This document shows positions 62,301-64,000 of a stretch of DNA of 64,000 nt, piece after piece. The notes beneath the pieces are model-generated. The model was not told the origin of the DNA. It was given only the letters and a program-made list of their open reading frames with translations, and made no database searches. Every line of letters begins with the position of its first letter. The first letter of the stretch is position 1. The stretch comes from Acrasis kona (lineage: Eukaryota > Heterolobosea > Eutetramitea > Acrasida > Acrasidae): positions 1 to 64,000 of the forward strand of contig JAOPGA020000476.1 of the NCBI GenBank assembly GCA_026419775.2, read 5' to 3'. Both the position numbers and the translations under genes were made by a program.

Positions 62301-64000
62301 TCTGATTACATTATTATCTGAATCTGCAACGTAAACTAAATTTCTAGGAACGTCTACTGCGACGCCCAAAGGACCTTTCAAATTGGCACTCGTAGCATTA
62401 CCGCCATCTCCACTATAACCACCGGTCCCCGTACCAGCGAAAGTGTTGATCGCACCGGTCAATCGATCAACCACTCTGATGCGATGATTGGTACTATCTG
62501 CAATATAAACGAGATTGTTAGCACTGTCTACTGAAAGTCCATATGGATATCCTAGTTTGGCACTCGTAGCATTACCACCATCTCCGGTGCTACCTGCTAC
62601 ACCCGTACCAGCAAACGTAGAAATGTTACCAGTTAATGTATTTACTACTCTGACTCGAAAGTTATCAGAATCTGAAATGTAGACCAGGTTGTTGGAACTA
62701 TCGACTGCTAGTCCGTAGGGTCTGGTGATTTGAGCTCTGGTGGCTGCTCCTCCGTCCCCACTGTAACCACTGGTGCCCGTACCAGCGAACGTGTTGATGA
62801 TGCCGCTGGTTCTGTTGATAACTCTGACGCGATTATTGTCAATGTCTGCAACGTAGATGAGATTATTGCCAGCGTCGACGGCGATCGAACCTGGATGATT
62901 GAGTTGGGCTGTATTAGCAGGTATGTTGTCGCCGTTGTATGTTAATAAACCTGTTCCGACGACGGTGGACATGGCGTTGCTGGTGACGTTGACTGCTCTA
63001 ACGCGGTAGTTCAAGTATTCTGCAATGTAAACGAATCCATTCACGTTGTCGACTGCAACAGCAGTAGGTCTGTTGATTTTGAAATTTTTGGCGGCACCTT
63101 CTCCGTTGTAACCGGCTTGGCCCGATCCAGCAAATGTGTTGATGATGCCAGTCAACCGATTGACTACTCTGACGCGGTGGTTGGATGAATCTCCAATGTA
63201 AACGAGATTTCTAGTATTGTCGATGGCAATACCATTTGGCTGCCATAATGTTGTTTTTGTGGCTTGGACACCATCTGAAGTGAATTGTGGGTATTGGTTT
63301 CCGGCAAATGTTGTGATAATTCCACTCGTACGATTTACTACTCTCACACGATTGTCTGTTGTATCTGAAATGTACACGAGGTTGTTGTCGGTGTCCACGG
63401 CGAGTTTGCTAAGACTGAGCATGGATCCTAATGTAGCATCACCGCCATCTCCGTCACCACTAAGTTGACCATTTAGAGCAAATGTGGTGATGATTTTAGT
63501 TGTCGTGTCTACTACTCTGACGCGCAAGTTTCCAGCATCTGCAATGTAAACTAGATTATTGGTAGCGTCGACTGCAACAGCACTAGGATTACTTAATCGC
63601 GCGCTTGTGGCAAGACCGCCGTCTCCGGCAAAACCACGCGCGTTCGACCCGGCAAATGTGGTGATGATACCTGTTTTCCTGTCCACCACTCTGATGCGAT
63701 TATTGTTTGAGTCTGCAATGTAAACTAGATTGTTGGTAGTGTCGACTGCAATACCGAAAGCACTATTTATGGTGGCTTTGTTAGCTGCGGCACCATCTCC
63801 ACTAAAACCTTGAACTCCTGTTCCGGCGACAGTTGTTACGATACCACTGGAAACGTTCAAAACTTGAAGTCTGTTATAATTGGTGAGTATGTAACAGAGA
63901 TTGCGGATGCCGTCATAAGCGAGGTCAGTAGGTTGTACTTCAGATACTACTCCTTGTATGTTCTCCCCTATGTAGCCTTTGAGTCCCGTCCCTGCAATGG
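59364..64000 (-). CDS. Giant NHL/REJ/EGF/GPS single-pass membrane protein, partial
   Basis: The reverse frame is open from the right edge of the window to the stop at 59364-59366, at least 1544 codons; the N-terminus is outside. From N to C it has about twelve NHL/beta-propeller-type repeats (61920-64000, each with a N-x-L-V-Y-I-A-D-S-x-N-x-R-I-R-V block and G-T-G-x2-G-Y-x-G-D-G), a Thr/Pro/Ser-rich stalk (61735-61920), Ig/PKD- and REJ-like beta domains (60830-61700), one EGF (60530-60610: C-P-N-D-C then C-x-C-x-S-G-F-T-G-S-D-C), a GAIN/GPS region with C-x-F/W-N-P and C-N-H-T-T-D (59650-59800), one transmembrane helix (59510-59610), and a short Ser/Pro-rich cytoplasmic tail. This is a cell-surface adhesion or signalling receptor of a type multiplied in heterolobosean amoebae. 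Confidence 0.9.
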   Translation of the reverse strand, partial: IAGTGLKGYIGENIQGVVSEVQPTDLAYDGIRNLCYILTNYNRLQVLNVSSGIVTTVAGTGVQGFSGDGAAANKATINSAFGIAVDTTNNLVYIADSNNNRIRVVDRKTGIITTFAGSNARGFAGDGGLATSARLSNPSAVAVDATNNLVYIADAGNLRVRVVDTTTKIITTFALNGQLSGDGDGGDATLGSMLSLSKLAVDTDNNLVYISDTTDNRVRVVNRTSGIITTFAGNQYPQFTSDGVQATKTTLWQPNGIAIDNTRNLVYIGDSSNHRVRVVNRLTGIINTFAGSGQAGYNGEGAAKNFKINRPTAVAVDNVNGFVYIAEYLNYRVRAVNVTSNAMSTVVGTGLLTYNGDNIPANTAQLNHPGSIAVDAGNNLIYVADIDNNRVRVINRTSGIINTFAGTGTSGYSGDGGAATRAQITRPYGLAVDSSNNLVYISDSDNFRVRVVNTLTGNISTFAGTGVAGSTGDGGNATSAKLGYPYGLSVDSANNLVYIADSTNHRIRVVDRLTGAINTFAGTGTGGYSGDGGNATSANLKGPLGVAVDVPRNLVYVADSDNNVIRVVDRSSGAISLVAGTTYAGNFGDTRPALNAPVSKPYGISVDSFNNLIFIAQYDNHRIRVIDRSNGNIYKFAGGSNGAQGFGGDGGPAAADAALLFYPTSVAQDNANNVVYVADTYNDRIRAVTTNYTTIVTSTPTPTPTPTPTSTSTTVPDSTSTASTLTPMFTSTAVPDSTSTAAPTSTRVPTSTPVPTSFIPPRAPSIKIDQGSKITTSVGSTINLKATVTDVPSGANTTWACTTPDNCPFNFVTNSLTQTVSSKIAGTFIVRVTLKSTTMNVYAEITLIVVDGAVPVFIITGVKSGSISVSSGLSLTAVPVSSSYEPSRATYSWTVLQSDGTSTSLPSSVAIDKATLYIPANTLVAGIYGINCVVKISTSNNPGSNAISVSYVNNRIVAGSLSLSASTGAPLSSIVATSVGFSDSDPIIGDTSSSLTYEYSYVYNGPPKILNPASSNTSVTISIPYIAGSGSITFVVVVRNGLGYSASNSTTFNVGAIVIPGIGSAANNTNSTAVTSYFADQINNAPLTSAPTPAIINLISAAVTLINEARRNVAAQQGVSGSSSTRACPNDCFNRGSCSSGKCTCNSGFTGSDCGFTAAELQAQQTFITSALMLVSNAFKFIPANVTQGSAAAIALDSSVGSTITNIGAIVSNPDTVTTDARSDAMDNIQSMLSISKGLLSLDTSSIILDVVNSLTTTSTFSGSSRSVAQSVSLAKKAYNSACNVMDGIAYGMSPGDAPAVIGSTIKVLVAKGYSFNVGSDGTTIGNSTNVAQLIVPTNAGGLGSSSSALDFKAMSLPNNIYTSSKVVASNLFVIHLGENCDAAFSLKSLTSDVKFTIPGKFNTSNNYECQFWNPLINDYSNYGCKTLQVMVDRISCSCNHTTDYVAVQVDRTSSATPASNGGLTGGQIAGIVIGSIAGAVIIIVLLVVLVIVVVVIVRGGGKQTEKQSVNLTTSPSNQNTAYTKVPSPNSPSSPNDVELHLTA

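Noticed and set aside
61920-64000. The regular repeats as a CRISPR array
   Set aside because: They are coding NHL repeats of about 150-170 bp in one open frame, with no identical short repeat-spacer pattern.

Overview
The window is nuclear DNA from a free-living, flagellate-capable protist. Spliced GT-AG introns, eukaryotic tRNAs with internal promoters, V-ATPase, Mad3, Mo25 and sphingomyelin-synthase-type genes exclude a prokaryote. The AT-rich compact layout, the short introns, the flagellar genes (DAW1, SPAG17) and a giant NHL/REJ/EGF/GPS surface protein fit Heterolobosea (Naegleria/Acrasis type) best. That assignment is inference. Many predicted starts in simple ORF calls are not ATG here; starts were reset to ATG where the sequence allows, and exons were joined by phase.

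Layout. 1-9.4 kb is a graveyard of mobile elements: a hAT transposase piece at the left edge, a Mutator-like transposase remnant (about 5.6-6.85 kb), a hAT element with a BED finger broken by a frameshift (7.8-8.5 kb), dispersed duplicated segments, a tRNA-His and a decayed enoyl-reductase gene. 9.8-14.3 kb holds four spliced housekeeping genes: eS24, DAW1, Mo25/CAB39 and an ENT-domain protein. 14.5-20.5 kb mixes genes (sphingomyelin-synthase-like enzyme, Ras-like GTPase) with tRNA-Leu, Gly, Ser and Leu genes and gene debris (EGF, acyl-CoA synthetase, FMO-like). 20.5-53.7 kb is a dense run of intact genes: hormone-sensitive lipase, RING, GATA factor, V-ATPase D and C, coiled-coil proteins, poly(A) polymerase, RhoGAP, two adjacent halves of SPAG17, CIB-like EF-hand protein, alpha/beta hydrolase, caspase-fold protein, Mad3, peroxisomal ABCD transporter and an actin-related protein. 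53.7-57.8 kb is again accessory, with piggyBac-like and reverse-transcriptase fragments. 57.9-64 kb carries a three-domain fusion (2-oxoglutarate oxygenase, F-box, Rho GTPase) converging on a large NHL-repeat membrane protein that runs off the right edge.

The genes are independent transcription units, not operons. Shared themes are cilium building and beating (DAW1, SPAG17), signalling (Rho, Ras, RhoGAP, Mo25, CIB, GATA), lipid metabolism (HSL, SMS-like, ABCD, ACSS relic) and proton pumping (V-ATPase C and D within 2.4 kb). The most striking observations are the oxygenase/F-box/Rho fusion, 12-13 nt inserts in the D-loops of the type II tRNA genes (two tRNA-Leu copies identical everywhere except inside the insert), and an intron population centred on 28-44 nt with one candidate of 22 nt.
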